Origin: an uncultured Propionibacteriaceae bacterium
GTDB lineage: Bacteria; Actinomycetota; Actinomycetes; Propionibacteriales; Propionibacteriaceae
DNA length: 64,000 bases
Assembly: GCA_945911015.1 (NCBI GenBank)
Contig: CAMDZW010000002.1
Location: 1-64,000 of the forward strand
Direction: 5' to 3'
Part shown: piece by piece, positions 50,590-59,443 of the stretch
Layout: each line of letters begins with the position of its first letter
Position numbering within the stretch: the first letter of the stretch is position 1
Program-made: the position numbers and the translations under genes
Notes under the pieces: model-generated
Told to the model about the DNA's origin: nothing
The model's input: the letters and a program-made list of their open reading frames with translations, nothing else
Database searches by the model: none

Positions 50590-50801
50590 CCGAGCCCCCC
50601 GAGCGCGCGGCCGACGAGCGCGAGAACCCCGTAGAACACGGGAAATCAGCGATCCGAGCGGCTTCCGGGGGTTTGAGAAGCTGCTACGGAGGTCCACCCA
50701 TGGTTGTCGCCGAGCCGGACCCGGGCTGTTCGGTCCACCTACAGGCGGCGGGCATCCCCTGCTGACCACACCTGGTCGGCTGACGCCACAGCCACGCGGC
50801 A

Positions 50802-51422
50802 CTACCGCAGGATGCCCATGTCGCGGGCGCTGGCGACGGCGGCGGTGCGGGAGGACACTCCGAGCTTGGTGTAGATGTGCACCAGGTGCGACTTCACGGT
50901 GGCATCGCTGATGTGAAGGCGTGAGGCGATCTCGTTGTTCGTGGAGCCGTCGGCGACCAGCTGGAGCACTTCGGTTTCGCGTGAGCTGAGGCTGGGGTGA
51001 GGGGAGCGCAGCCTGGCCAGCAGGCGGCCGGCGATGGCCGGGGCAAGGGCGGTCTGACCGGCTGCGGCAGCACGGATCGAGGTGATGAGTTCGTCGGGTG
51101 GGGCGTCCTTGAGGAGGTATCCGCTCGCACCGGCTTCGACGGCGCCAAGGATGTCGCTGTCGGTGTCGTAGTTCGTCAGGACCAGGACCGCCGGTGGCGT
51201 TGGCAGGGAACGGATCTGGCGGGTGGCGTCGGCTCCGGTCCGGTCGGTGCCGAACTGCAGGTCCATCAACACGACATCCGGGTTCAGCTCCCGGGCCAGT
51301 GCAACGGCCTCATCGGGAGTCTCACCTTCTCCGATCACCTGGAGGTCCGCAGCGTCGGCAAGCATCGCGCGCAGACCGGTCCGCACGACCGGATGGTCAT
51401 CGGCCAACAGGATCCGGATCAT
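50802..51422 (-). CDS. NarL/LuxR-family response regulator
   Basis: This 206-residue protein has a receiver domain (ILLADDHPVVRTGLRAML; phospho-acceptor Asp54 in DVVLMDLQFG; Lys in YLLKDAPPDEL). The C-terminal LuxR helix-turn-helix follows: LSSRETEVLQLVADGSTNNEIASRLHISDATVKSHLVHIYTKLGV. It pairs with the histidine kinase just upstream, which overlaps it by four bases. It is the first clearly chromosomal gene after the ICE. Confidence 0.95.
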   Translation of the reverse strand: MIRILLADDHPVVRTGLRAMLADAADLQVIGEGETPDEAVALARELNPDVVLMDLQFGTDRTGADATRQIRSLPTPPAVLVLTNYDTDSDILGAVEAGASGYLLKDAPPDELITSIRAAAAGQTALAPAIAGRLLARLRSPHPSLSSRETEVLQLVADGSTNNEIASRLHISDATVKSHLVHIYTKLGVSSRTAAVASARDMGILR

Positions 51423-52630
51423 GTCGGCGTCCTCGATCCCGGATCGTGGGGGAGTCGAGCCTCGACCGTCGTGCCCCGACCGGCAGTTGAGGTGATCTCG
51501 AGGGTGCCGTCCAGCTGCTCGACGCGCTCCCGCATGGCCTGGAGGCCGAATGAGTCCGTCCCGTGGGAATCAGCGACCGCGGTCGCCACGTCAAAGCCAC
51601 GCCCGTCGTCGCGCACCGTCAGGGTCACCGTTGCCTCGGCTGCTGACAGTCCGATCGTGATCTGGGTGGCGGCTGCGTGCCGGGTCGCGTTGGACAGCGC
51701 GCCTTGGGCGATACGCAGCAAGGCGGTCTGGGCGGCCATCGGAAGATCGAGATCGTCAGCGGTCACCTCGATCGGGACCGAGGTGCGGTTGGCCTGTTCC
51801 TGGCCGAGTCTGCGCAGAGCGGCGGCAAGACCGTCGCCGAGGCGAGTCGGAGTCAGTTCGCCGATGATCTGGCGGGTGTCGGCCAAGCTGTCGGCCGCCG
51901 TTTCTCGAGCCAGTGCCAGATAGCCCGCTCCGGGCTCAGGGGTGTCGCGCTCGGCGGCCCGCAGTAGCATCTGGATGCTCGACAGTCCCTGGGCGACCGT
52001 GTCATGGATCTCGCGGGCCAATCTGGCACGCTCAGCCAGCGCGCCCTGCTCCCGTTCGGTGTCAGCCAGTTGCTGGCGGGTGCGCACCAACTCGGCGAGG
52101 AGCCGGTCGCGTTCCTCGGCCTCCTTGGTGAGCGCTCGATGGGCGAGCCCGATCAGCAATGCCACTCCCGCACCGATGAGTGGGCCGATCACCCCACCGA
52201 TGCTGAATCCCAGATGCAGACCCAGTGTGAAGATCGCAAACGTCGTGGTTGCCAGCACGGTCAGCAGACCGCCGACGCCAGGCATCAGATGCAGGAACAG
52301 GAAGAACAAGGGAAAGACGAGGTAGGTCCCTTCGGGGGTCAGCCAGGACAGCACCGCCCACAGCACGGTCAGGACCGCGACCCAACTGATCGCAACTCCT
52401 CGCCGTGAGGCTGCTGGACGCGCGAGGTCTGGGCCAGTGCCAGATCGTGCGGCCCAGGCGCCGGTGAGATGGACGGCGACGAAGGCGATGCCGACCACCA
52501 ATGTGCAGATCGCGACCGGCGACGCGACGACGAAGGCGCGCACGACCGCAAAGGCAGTCAGCCCGATCAGCAGGGTGTGCAGACCGACCCGTAGGCCGGT
52601 GAACACGGGAGCGAGAGTGGAGTGCGGCAT
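51419..52630 (-). CDS. DesK/NarX-like sensor histidine kinase
   Basis: This 403-residue protein has five or six membrane helices in residues 15-170 and a coiled coil. A HisKA_3 dimerisation domain with LAREIHDTVAQGLSSIQ (His209) and an ATPase domain (ALLRIAQGALSNATRHA, VRDDGRGFD) follow. It senses a membrane-linked signal, perhaps envelope stress, and phosphorylates the regulator encoded downstream. The start at 52630 (MPHSTLAPV) gives the natural first helix; the open frame upstream is not coding-like. Confidence 0.92.
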   Translation of the reverse strand: MPHSTLAPVFTGLRVGLHTLLIGLTAFAVVRAFVVASPVAICTLVVGIAFVAVHLTGAWAARSGTGPDLARPAASRRGVAISWVAVLTVLWAVLSWLTPEGTYLVFPLFFLFLHLMPGVGGLLTVLATTTFAIFTLGLHLGFSIGGVIGPLIGAGVALLIGLAHRALTKEAEERDRLLAELVRTRQQLADTEREQGALAERARLAREIHDTVAQGLSSIQMLLRAAERDTPEPGAGYLALARETAADSLADTRQIIGELTPTRLGDGLAAALRRLGQEQANRTSVPIEVTADDLDLPMAAQTALLRIAQGALSNATRHAAATQITIGLSAAEATVTLTVRDDGRGFDVATAVADSHGTDSFGLQAMRERVEQLDGTLEITSTAGRGTTVEARLPHDPGSRTPT

Positions 52631-52715
52631 GGCGCCCCCCAGCGTATGCGAGCGTTCTGCGACGAGGATGACCTCACCAGTCGGAGAGGCCGACCAGCGT
52701 GGGCGACATTGCCGC

Positions 52716-53807
52716 TCAATGGTCTGGTGGCGCTGTGGTCCCACGCAGGGCCAACTCCGGCAGCAGCGAGATCCGCTGCGAGGGCCGTACGTCATGGGTT
52801 CGCTGGCCGCGACTGCGCAGCCGGTCGGCCAGCACCTCGCAGGAGAGTCGGCCGACCCACTCCCGTTGTGGCGACACGGCGCTGATCGGCACGACCTGGT
52901 CCCCGGCCCGCAGATCGTCATAGGTCAGCAGCGAAACGTCATCGGGCACCCTGAGGCCCGTCTCGGCAAGCCGCCGCTGCACGGCCATGCCGAGGTAGTC
53001 GGTGTGCAGGAACAGAGCGGTCTCCTCGCTGTTGGCGACCCGGGCAACCAGCTCGGTCACGATGTCGGGGACGTCGACGTACTCCCGTACGTCCATGGTG
53101 GTCATCGACACCGAACCCCAGTGGGGGAGGTGGTTGCCGGCTTCCACATCACCGATGGCTCGTACCAGACCACGAGAGGTCGGTGTCCGTTCGAATGCAC
53201 AGTGCACCCGGCGATGTCCCAACGAGAACAGGTGATCCAGTCCCAGCATTGTGCCGGCGACATGGTCGGAATGGACATGGTCGACCCGGTTCAGCGCCGG
53301 TGGCTGCACTGAGGCCATGCCACCGAGCTGGTGGAAGGGGCGTTCGACCAACACGGTCGGCACGTCGAGCTCGGCCAGTCCCAGGTAGCTGTCGGAGTCA
53401 TAGGCCAAGGTGGCCAGCAGGCCATCGATCTGCAGCCCTGACAACTGCCGCAGCCGAGCTGCTTCCACAGCATCGGAATAGTCGTACTCGCCGGTGATCA
53501 ACTGCAGGTTGAGTGCAGCAGCGGCCACCTCGACCCCTCGGCGGACCAGCTCGTAGTAGGAGGTGCGCGTGGGAAACACCACACCCACCCGCAGCAGGGG
53601 GTCAGTACGTGAGGTCCGGACCGTCCGAGGGGCAACGGCACCACCGTGGACCCGTACGGCTTCGCCCAACTCGGCCAGTTGGTCCAGATCGCGCTGGACG
53701 GTCTTGATGGTGACCCCGAGTTCTTTGGCGAGGGCCGAACAGGTGACGTCGCCCCATTGCTCGAGGCGGCGGCGGATCAGGGTACGGCGGGTATGTCCGG
53801 CGGGCAC
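52716..53807 (-). CDS. chimeric regulator: DeoR-type HTH with LacI-type sugar-binding domain
   Basis: This 363-residue protein combines an N-terminal DeoR-like helix-turn-helix (RRRLEQWGDVTCSALAKELGVTIKTVQRDLDQLAELG) with a C-terminal periplasmic-binding-like domain of LacI/GalR regulators. That domain shows VGVVFPTRTSYYELVRRGVEVAA, HVHSDHVAGTMLGLDHLFSLGHRRV, LFLHTDYLGMAVQRRLAETG and VPDDVSLLTYDD. It should respond to a sugar or amino-sugar phosphate. It is divergent from nagB with a palindromic operator candidate in between. Such DeoR-LacI hybrids exist in actinobacteria. Confidence 0.88.
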   Translation of the reverse strand: MPAGHTRRTLIRRRLEQWGDVTCSALAKELGVTIKTVQRDLDQLAELGEAVRVHGGAVAPRTVRTSRTDPLLRVGVVFPTRTSYYELVRRGVEVAAAALNLQLITGEYDYSDAVEAARLRQLSGLQIDGLLATLAYDSDSYLGLAELDVPTVLVERPFHQLGGMASVQPPALNRVDHVHSDHVAGTMLGLDHLFSLGHRRVHCAFERTPTSRGLVRAIGDVEAGNHLPHWGSVSMTTMDVREYVDVPDIVTELVARVANSEETALFLHTDYLGMAVQRRLAETGLRVPDDVSLLTYDDLRAGDQVVPISAVSPQREWVGRLSCEVLADRLRSRGQRTHDVRPSQRISLLPELALRGTTAPPDH

Positions 53808-53841
53808 TGGTTCACCCTACTGCTGGCGCGTACCTGCTAGT

Positions 53842-53859
53842 GTGCAAACGATTGCGCAC
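53842..53859. promoter_or_regulatory. operator candidate between the regulator and nagB
   Basis: GTGCAAACGATTGCGCAC is an imperfect palindrome of LacI-operator type (outer GTGC/GCAC arms perfect). It lies 14 bases before the nagB start and 35 bases after the divergent regulator's start, well placed to control both. Confidence 0.6.
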
Positions 53860-53872
53860 GAAAGGATCAGCA

Positions 53873-54676
53873 GTGACCGACAACGCCGTACTCAGCTCCA
53901 CCGTCGACCGCATGGAAGTGGTGGTCCTGCCGGACCGTCCGGCCATGGGCCGACGAGCCGCCGACGATGCCATCGCCCACCTGAAGCAACTGCTCGCCAG
54001 CCAGGACACCGTACGGATGGTCTTCGCTGCCGCGCCGAGCCAGTCGGAGTTCCTCGAAGCGCTTGCCTCCGCTGAGGGGATTGACTGGTCCCGGGTCATC
54101 GCCTTCCACATGGACGAGTACGTCGGCCTGCCGGTCGGTGCCTCGGAACGCTTCGGTCAGTGGCTGCGTCGGTTCGTCTTCGACAAGATCGGATTCGCCG
54201 AGGTCCATCTGCTCGGCGCCGAGGACGTCACCCAGGCCGATGCCGCCGAGGTTGCGGCCGCCTACGCCGCGAAGCTTGCTGAGGCCCCGATCGACATCGT
54301 CTGTGCCGGGATTGGGGTCAACGGCCACATCGCGTTCAACGATCCGCCCGTCGCCGACTTCGACGACGCCCTCGCGGTCAAGGTGGTCGAGCTCGACGAC
54401 GTCTGTCGCCAGCAGCAGGTCGACGATGAGTGCTTCGCGACCTTCGACGACGTGCCGACCCATGCCCTCACCCTGACCGTGCCGCGTCTGATGGATTCGG
54501 CACGGATCTTCTGCATCGTCCCGGCCGCGGGCAAGGCAGCTGCGGTCGCCCAGACCTTGGCCGGTCCGATCGAGGAGGCCTGCCCGGCCAGCATCCTGCG
54601 GCGTCACCCGGCGGTGACGCTCTACCTGGATCGCGACTCGGCTTCGGCTGCGATCGCTGCCGGCACACTCTCCTGA
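53873..54676 (+). CDS. nagB: glucosamine-6-phosphate deaminase
   Basis: This 267-residue protein has the NagB fold and motifs: VVLPDRPAMGRRAADDAIAHL, VFAAAPSQSEFLEAL, VIAFHMDEYVGL (catalytic Asp in the DEYVG motif), GIGVNGHIAFNDPP (nucleotide-like phosphate loop with His) and ALTLTVPRLM. It converts glucosamine-6-phosphate to fructose-6-phosphate and ammonia. The GTG start follows AAAGGA. It stands next to the amino-sugar epimerase and ROK kinase region and a sugar-responsive regulator. Confidence 0.9.
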   Translation: MTDNAVLSSTVDRMEVVVLPDRPAMGRRAADDAIAHLKQLLASQDTVRMVFAAAPSQSEFLEALASAEGIDWSRVIAFHMDEYVGLPVGASERFGQWLRRFVFDKIGFAEVHLLGAEDVTQADAAEVAAAYAAKLAEAPIDIVCAGIGVNGHIAFNDPPVADFDDALAVKVVELDDVCRQQQVDDECFATFDDVPTHALTLTVPRLMDSARIFCIVPAAGKAAAVAQTLAGPIEEACPASILRRHPAVTLYLDRDSASAAIAAGTLS

Positions 54677-54704
54677 CCCCTGCCGCCTGCGAGCCACCAG
54701 CCTG

Positions 54705-54749
54705 AATGGGGGGTGTGGATCCGGTTGTCGCCGGTCCCACACCCCCATT
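54705..54749. terminator. bidirectional hairpin between nagB and the DHA2 exporter
   Basis: AATGGGGGGTGTGG and CCCACACCCCCATT form a strong stem with one bulge around a 17-base loop, between two convergent genes. AAT/ATT at the ends gives limited U-richness in both directions. It is probably a shared terminator. Confidence 0.7.
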
Positions 54750-54807
54750 GGCTGGTGAACATTCGACCGGCTGACAACGGTCAGACACGAACAGCAGCGG
54801 CGAATTG

Positions 54808-56460
54808 CTACCGGGAGCTCGTCTCGGCCTGGGACGGGGCCGCGGCTGGTGCCGCCTGGGGCCTGGCCCGTTGCAAGGTGGTGCGTAGGGGCAACGACTT
54901 GAGCAGTGCCGCAGCCACGAGGGCCACCGCGAGCACGGGGAAGGCCGACAGGAAGACGACATGGAGTGAGTCCGCCAGGCCCATCCGGATCGCTTCGGCG
55001 ATCGGCCCCGGCAGCTGGTCCAGCTGGCTCGGGTCGAGGACCGCGCCCAGTCCGGCACCGACTCCGCCCTCGGGGAGCTCGACGCCCTCGGGGACGTGAC
55101 GAGCCACAGCACCGGGCAACTGGGACCCCATGATCGATCCGAAGACGGTCACGCCGATGGTGGAGCCCATGTTGCGGAAGAACTGGGTCGAGGCGGTCGC
55201 GATACCCATGTTGGTCGGGCCAGCCGTGTTCTGCACCACAAGCAGGAAGTTCTGGTTGCACGAGCCGAGGCCGATGCCGATCACCAACATGGCGATGGTG
55301 ATCCGCCACTCGGGATCGCCGTACTCCAACAAGGACAGCAAGAAGTAGCCGGCCGTGATCAGCACGACGCCGGTCAGGATGATCGGCTTGTACTTGCCGG
55401 TGCGGGTGACCAGCAGGCCGGACAACATCCCGGTCAGCACCATGGCCAACATCAGCGGCATCGTGATCAGGCCGGACTCGGCGGCGCTGACGCCGTCGAC
55501 GCCCTGGGCATAGACCGGGATGTAGAAGATGGCGCCGAACATGGCGATCGCCACGGCGAACGAGGCGAGATTGGCAAAGGTGAAGGTCCGGATCCGGAAG
55601 AGCTTCAGCGGCAGCAGCGGCTCGACCGCTCGGGTCTCCACGACGATGAACAGAGCCAGCATCGCCGCGCCGCCCACGTACATGGCGATGATCACCGGCG
55701 ACGACCACGGATAGGTCGCGCCACCCCAGCTGGTCGCCAGCAGCAGCGTCACCAGCGCGATCGTGAGGGTGATGATGCCAAGGATGTCGATCTTCGCGCG
55801 CCGCTGCTGGTGGGGCAAGTGCAGGAAGCGGGCAACCACGAAGAAGGCAGCGACACCGAGCGGGATCGGGATGAAGAAGAGCATGCGCCAGCCGAGGTTG
55901 TCGGTGATCACGCCGCCGGCCAGTGGCCCGGCCACTGACGACATCCCGAAGACGGCACCCATCAGGCCCTGGTACTTGCCGCGCTGGCGCGGCGGGATGA
56001 TGTCGCCGATGATCGTCTGGGACAAGGGCATCAGGGTGCCCATTCCCATGCCCTGGACAGCGCGCCCGGCGACCAGGACCCAGAACTCCTGGGCCGAGCC
56101 GGAGATGATCGAGCCGATCATGAAGATGACGATCCCGGCCAGATAGAAGCCGCGCCGCCCGTACAGGTCGGACAGTTTGCCCACGACCGGGGTGACGACC
56201 GCCGACACCAGCATGGCTGCAGTGGCGATCCACGCATAGTGGTCCATCCCGCCGAGTTCGGCCACGATCCGCGGCATCGCGGGGGAGACCAGGGTCTGCG
56301 AGATCGATGCGACGAACATCCCCAGCATCAAGCCGATGAAGACCCGCCGGCCCTCACGCCCCAGCCCGGTGTAGGCAACCTCTTCGATCACCTCACCTCC
56401 GCCGGCGGTGGGCTCGGCGGGCACGGGCGAGGATGGAGTTGACGTCACAACTGTCAGCAT
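54808..56460 (-). CDS. DHA2-family (EmrB/QacA-like) MFS drug exporter
   Basis: This 550-residue protein has 14 predicted membrane helices. Typical motifs are VVTPVVGKLSDLYGRRGFYLAG (motif A), VAGRAVQGMGMGTLMPLSQTIIGDIIPPRQRGKYQG and FGMSSVAGPLAGGVITDNLGWRMLFFIPIPLG (motif C). It expels lipophilic drugs or metabolites by proton antiport. The start is the ATG at 56460, close to two palindromes used by the divergent TetR. The ending disordered tail includes AAPAAAPSQAETSSR. Confidence 0.9.
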   Translation of the reverse strand: MLTVVTSTPSSPVPAEPTAGGGEVIEEVAYTGLGREGRRVFIGLMLGMFVASISQTLVSPAMPRIVAELGGMDHYAWIATAAMLVSAVVTPVVGKLSDLYGRRGFYLAGIVIFMIGSIISGSAQEFWVLVAGRAVQGMGMGTLMPLSQTIIGDIIPPRQRGKYQGLMGAVFGMSSVAGPLAGGVITDNLGWRMLFFIPIPLGVAAFFVVARFLHLPHQQRRAKIDILGIITLTIALVTLLLATSWGGATYPWSSPVIIAMYVGGAAMLALFIVVETRAVEPLLPLKLFRIRTFTFANLASFAVAIAMFGAIFYIPVYAQGVDGVSAAESGLITMPLMLAMVLTGMLSGLLVTRTGKYKPIILTGVVLITAGYFLLSLLEYGDPEWRITIAMLVIGIGLGSCNQNFLLVVQNTAGPTNMGIATASTQFFRNMGSTIGVTVFGSIMGSQLPGAVARHVPEGVELPEGGVGAGLGAVLDPSQLDQLPGPIAEAIRMGLADSLHVVFLSAFPVLAVALVAAALLKSLPLRTTLQRARPQAAPAAAPSQAETSSR

Positions 56461-56477
56461 AGGCAAAACTTTCAGCG

Positions 56478-56509
56478 ACTGCACATACGCAGTAACTGCA
56501 ATTTTGCAG
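56478..56509. promoter_or_regulatory. two palindromic TetR operators
   Basis: ACTGC-N6-GCAGT (56478-56493) and CTGCAATTTTGCAG (56496-56509) are both perfect palindromes in the intergenic region between the exporter and tetR genes. They share the CTGCA/TGCAG core and would let TetR repress both genes. Confidence 0.72.
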
Positions 56510-56532
56510 ACTGATCGCTATCATTGTGGACC

Positions 56533-57162
56533 ATGACCACCGAGGTGGCGGACCCTCCTGCGGGTCTTCGCGAACGCAAGAAGCAGCAGACCCGTGCGGC
56601 ACTGCACCGAGCAGCCCTCGAGTTGGTGGCTGACCGTGGGGCCTGTCAGGTCACCACCGAACAGATCGCCGACCATGCCGGGGTCTCGGCCCGCACGTTC
56701 TTCAACTACTTCCCGACCAAGGAGTCGGCAGTCCTGGGCATGGGGCCGGACCAGGCCGAGCGGGTCGCGCAGTGGCTGCGGGAGACGCCTGCTGGCACGA
56801 CGGCGGGTGAAGCCGTACGGGAATGTCTGACCCGCTATGCGCTGGAACTGGCCTCGGACCAGGATCTGCGCCAGCTGCGCCTCGCCGTCCTGCGCGCCGA
56901 CCCGGCGATGAACCAGGCGATGGCTGCCATCTCCAGTGCGGTCGAGCGGTCCGTGGCCGACACCCTCGCCGAACGGATGGGCCTCGAGCCCGGCAGCGAC
57001 ATTGGTCCGCAGCTGCTCACCGCCGTGACCTGGGCGACGGTGCGGACCGGGTTGGCGCACTCGCGCGAACATGATGTCGAGGTGCGGGTCGCGATCGACG
57101 AGACCTTTGCCCTGGCCGACAACTGGCCCGTCCTGGCTGGGACCGTTCTCGCCCCAAATTGA
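56533..57162 (+). CDS. TetR-family regulator
   Basis: This 209-residue protein has the TetR DNA-binding domain (LRERKKQQTRAALHRAALELVADRGACQVTTEQIADHAGVSARTFFNYFPTKESAVLG) and a helical ligand-binding domain. It is divergent from the DHA2 exporter and probably represses it and itself at the two palindromes. Start ATG at 56533; a TTG nine bases earlier is an alternative. Confidence 0.92.
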   Translation: MTTEVADPPAGLRERKKQQTRAALHRAALELVADRGACQVTTEQIADHAGVSARTFFNYFPTKESAVLGMGPDQAERVAQWLRETPAGTTAGEAVRECLTRYALELASDQDLRQLRLAVLRADPAMNQAMAAISSAVERSVADTLAERMGLEPGSDIGPQLLTAVTWATVRTGLAHSREHDVEVRVAIDETFALADNWPVLAGTVLAPN

Positions 57163-57193
57163 CCTGCAATCGTGTGCAGGCCACGATGTGGCC

Positions 57194-58450
57194 ATGGCCA
57201 GCTACCTTTCCCAGCTCACTGACGACATCCTGCCGTTCTGGATCGGCAACGGTCCCGACTGGGACCGCGGAGGGGTGCGGACCTGCTGGGACAACCTCGG
57301 TGAGCACCTGGTCAGCGACGACAAGTACACCTGGTCCCAGGGCCGGTGGGCCTGGCTCGCTTCGGCGGTGGCACTGGCCGCCCGCGACGGCTGGCTGCCG
57401 GTCGACCCTGACCCATGGATCCGTACGGCAGTGGCCACGGCCCACCATGTGGCCGATCACGCCATCCTGCCCGACGGCACCGCTGCCTATGTCACCACCG
57501 GCGCCGGTGAGGCCTACGAGCCGACACCCGGTGACGGTCTGCACACCAGCATCTTCGTCGACTTCTTCGTCGCCATGGGGTGGGCCGGGGTGGCACGCCT
57601 TGGCGCCGACCCACAGACCGACTGGGCCGGTCGGGCCACCGCGCTCTACCTGTCGGCCGTCGATCGGATCGCGGCCGGTCCGGTGCGGACTGACCCCTAC
57701 CCGGTCCCTGCCGGATACGGCTCCTGGGCGCTGCCGATGATCACCATCGGGGTCGGCAACGAACTGTTTGCCGCCACCGGTGACCCGGTGGTCGCCGAGC
57801 GGGTCCGGGCGGCGATGGACGACCTGGCTGAGCACTACCTTCGCGGCGACGACGGGATCGAGATGCCGGTCCTCGACCCGGAGTTGGCCGATCCGGACTC
57901 GCTGCACGCTCGGCACCGCACTCCCGGCCATGTGCTGGAGTGTCTGTGGTTCCTTGACGATGCCCGTGCGGTGGTCGGTGACCATCCGCTGACCGACCCC
58001 AAACGGCTGACCGCGATCGCACTGCGCTCGCTCGAGATCGGTTGGGACCCCCAGTACGGGGGGCTGTTGCGTTATGTGGATGCCTCAGGCGGTGAGCCCA
58101 GTGGCGTGGTCCCGGTCGGTGACAACAACGAGCTCGACCCGTACGCACAGCTGGTGGCCCAGACCTGGGGGACCAAACTGTGGTGGATCCACTCCGAGGC
58201 CGTCTGGACCTGCGAGCTGTTGGCGGCGCGGACTGGTGACCCGGAGATCGTCGTCTGGCGGGACCGGGTGCGCGACTGGACCCTGAACACCTTCCCGGCC
58301 GGACCGGGCATGGAATGGATCCAGAACCGGGACCGCTCCGGTCAACCGATCACCCAGACCGTGGCGCTGCCAGTGAAAGACCCGATGCACATCGCTCGGG
58401 CCTGGCTGCGGCTGGCCGAGTCCGAACAGCGCGGCGAGCTACGCCCCTGA
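57194..58450 (+). CDS. N-acylglucosamine 2-epimerase (AGE)-family protein
   Basis: This 418-residue (alpha/alpha)6-barrel protein has AGE-like stretches: WSQGRWAWLASAVALA, HTSIFVDFFVAMGWAGVARL, RHRTPGHVLECLWFLDDA (catalytic His pair region), GWDPQYGGLLRYVDASG and LWWIHSEAVWTCELLAA. The family epimerises N-acetylglucosamine/N-acetylmannosamine or isomerises mannose/glucose. With nagB and a ROK kinase close by, an amino-sugar substrate is plausible. It overlaps the convergent ROK gene by 12 bases. Confidence 0.85.
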   Translation: MASYLSQLTDDILPFWIGNGPDWDRGGVRTCWDNLGEHLVSDDKYTWSQGRWAWLASAVALAARDGWLPVDPDPWIRTAVATAHHVADHAILPDGTAAYVTTGAGEAYEPTPGDGLHTSIFVDFFVAMGWAGVARLGADPQTDWAGRATALYLSAVDRIAAGPVRTDPYPVPAGYGSWALPMITIGVGNELFAATGDPVVAERVRAAMDDLAEHYLRGDDGIEMPVLDPELADPDSLHARHRTPGHVLECLWFLDDARAVVGDHPLTDPKRLTAIALRSLEIGWDPQYGGLLRYVDASGGEPSGVVPVGDNNELDPYAQLVAQTWGTKLWWIHSEAVWTCELLAARTGDPEIVVWRDRVRDWTLNTFPAGPGMEWIQNRDRSGQPITQTVALPVKDPMHIARAWLRLAESEQRGELRP

Positions 58451-59392
58451 CCGGGCCCGCAACACACCCCGCCCACTGAGCGACAGGGCGAGACTGGCCG
58501 CACCGAGCAGCCCGGCATTGGGCAGCTCGGCGGGGCGCAGCTCAAGGTCACGGACGTAGTCGAGAACGGCGAAATCGCCCAGATGGCGACGCAACGGAGC
58601 GAAAATCACCTCGCCTGCCTTCGCCAGGCCACCGCCGACGACCACCCGGCGGATGTCGAGCTCGGTTGCGGTCGCCGCGATCCCGGCAGCGGCGGCCCGC
58701 ATTCCGTCCTCGATCGTCTCGACCGCGACCCGGTCACCGGCTGCCGCTGCCGCGGTCAGCTCGATCCCGTCGTTTCCGGTCCAGCCCCGGGCCTGCGCGG
58801 CGGCGACCATGGCCGGGCCACGGGCGTACATCTCGACACAGCCGTGTCCGCCGCAGACGCAGCGGTTTCCCCAGGCGTTGACACTGATGTGGCCCAGGTG
58901 GACCGCGTTGCCGGTCGAGCCAGCCACGAGTCGATCGTCGAGGATGGCCCCGCCGCCGACGCCGGTCGACAGCACCACCCCGATCATCGAGGCGACATCG
59001 CGTCCGGCACCCAACCAGTGTTCGCCCAGCGCAATGCAGTGGCCGTCGCCGGCCAAGGCCGTGCGGGGTGCATGACCGGTCGCCGCGGTGAGTGCTGCCC
59101 GTACCCGATCGACCAGAGGAAAGGCGCGCCAGGCGCCGATGTTGACCGGAGACACGGTCCCCGGACCGGCGGCCACAGGCCCGGCCGAGCCGATCCCGAC
59201 ATCCCAGGACCGGGCCTCGAGGCCGAGGTCGACGATCCCCGCCGCGATCGGCGCCCAGACCTCCTCAGCGGCAGGGGAGGAGGCGGTCGGGACGACCAGT
59301 TCGCGCACGATGTCGCCCGAGGGGGCGACCACGGCGAGCGCCACCTTGGTGCCACCGATGTCGAGGGCCAGAACGTCAGTCACGACCGACAC
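58439..59392 (-). CDS. ROK-family sugar kinase
   Basis: This 317-residue kinase has the phosphate loop LALDIGGTKVALAVV, GVVLSTGVGGGAIL, then the zinc-ligand set GHISVNAWGNRCVCGGHGCVE (His, three Cys) and GGGLAKAGE. ROK kinases phosphorylate glucose, N-acetylmannosamine or N-acetylglucosamine; here the AGE-like neighbour suggests ManNAc or GlcNAc. The GTG at 59392 is taken as start; a second GTG at 59383 is possible. Its 3' end overlaps the AGE gene's 3' end. Confidence 0.9.
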   Translation of the reverse strand: MSVVTDVLALDIGGTKVALAVVAPSGDIVRELVVPTASSPAAEEVWAPIAAGIVDLGLEARSWDVGIGSAGPVAAGPGTVSPVNIGAWRAFPLVDRVRAALTAATGHAPRTALAGDGHCIALGEHWLGAGRDVASMIGVVLSTGVGGGAILDDRLVAGSTGNAVHLGHISVNAWGNRCVCGGHGCVEMYARGPAMVAAAQARGWTGNDGIELTAAAAAGDRVAVETIEDGMRAAAAGIAATATELDIRRVVVGGGLAKAGEVIFAPLRRHLGDFAVLDYVRDLELRPAELPNAGLLGAASLALSLSGRGVLRARSGA

Positions 59393-59443
59393 GGTAGAAC
59401 GCGGCGAGACTCACACTGGTCGAGGGCCGTAGTATGACCGGTT

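Larger units (their letters stand above)
11868..50700. mobile_element. integrative and conjugative element carrying resistance and Qat defence cargo
   Basis: About 39 kb between the tRNA-Val 3' end and the chromosomal two-component genes. It encodes a large serine recombinase, a MobF relaxase, VirD4, VirB4, VirB6-like and VirB8-like transfer proteins, cell-wall hydrolase, SSB, ParB, prim-pol and ArdC, which together define a conjugative element. Cargo includes cfr-like, bL32, phenicol efflux, APH(3''), efflux and Qat genes. The left end is placed at the tRNA. The right end is only bracketed: it lies between the HTH gene start (50589) and the response-regulator gene (50802). No long direct repeat of the tRNA end was found there, which is expected for serine recombinases because their cores can be only two bases. 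Confidence 0.85.

Noticed and set aside
50669..50780. Direct repeat of the tRNA-Val 3' end as attR
   Set aside because: GGTTTGAG...CCACCCA and CCCCTGCT resemble pieces of the tRNA end, but the first match is too weak and the second is inverted.
11868..50800. CRISPR array or IS transposase in the element
   Set aside because: No regularly spaced repeats and no transposase frame were seen. The relaxase remnants are the only sign of repeated insertion.
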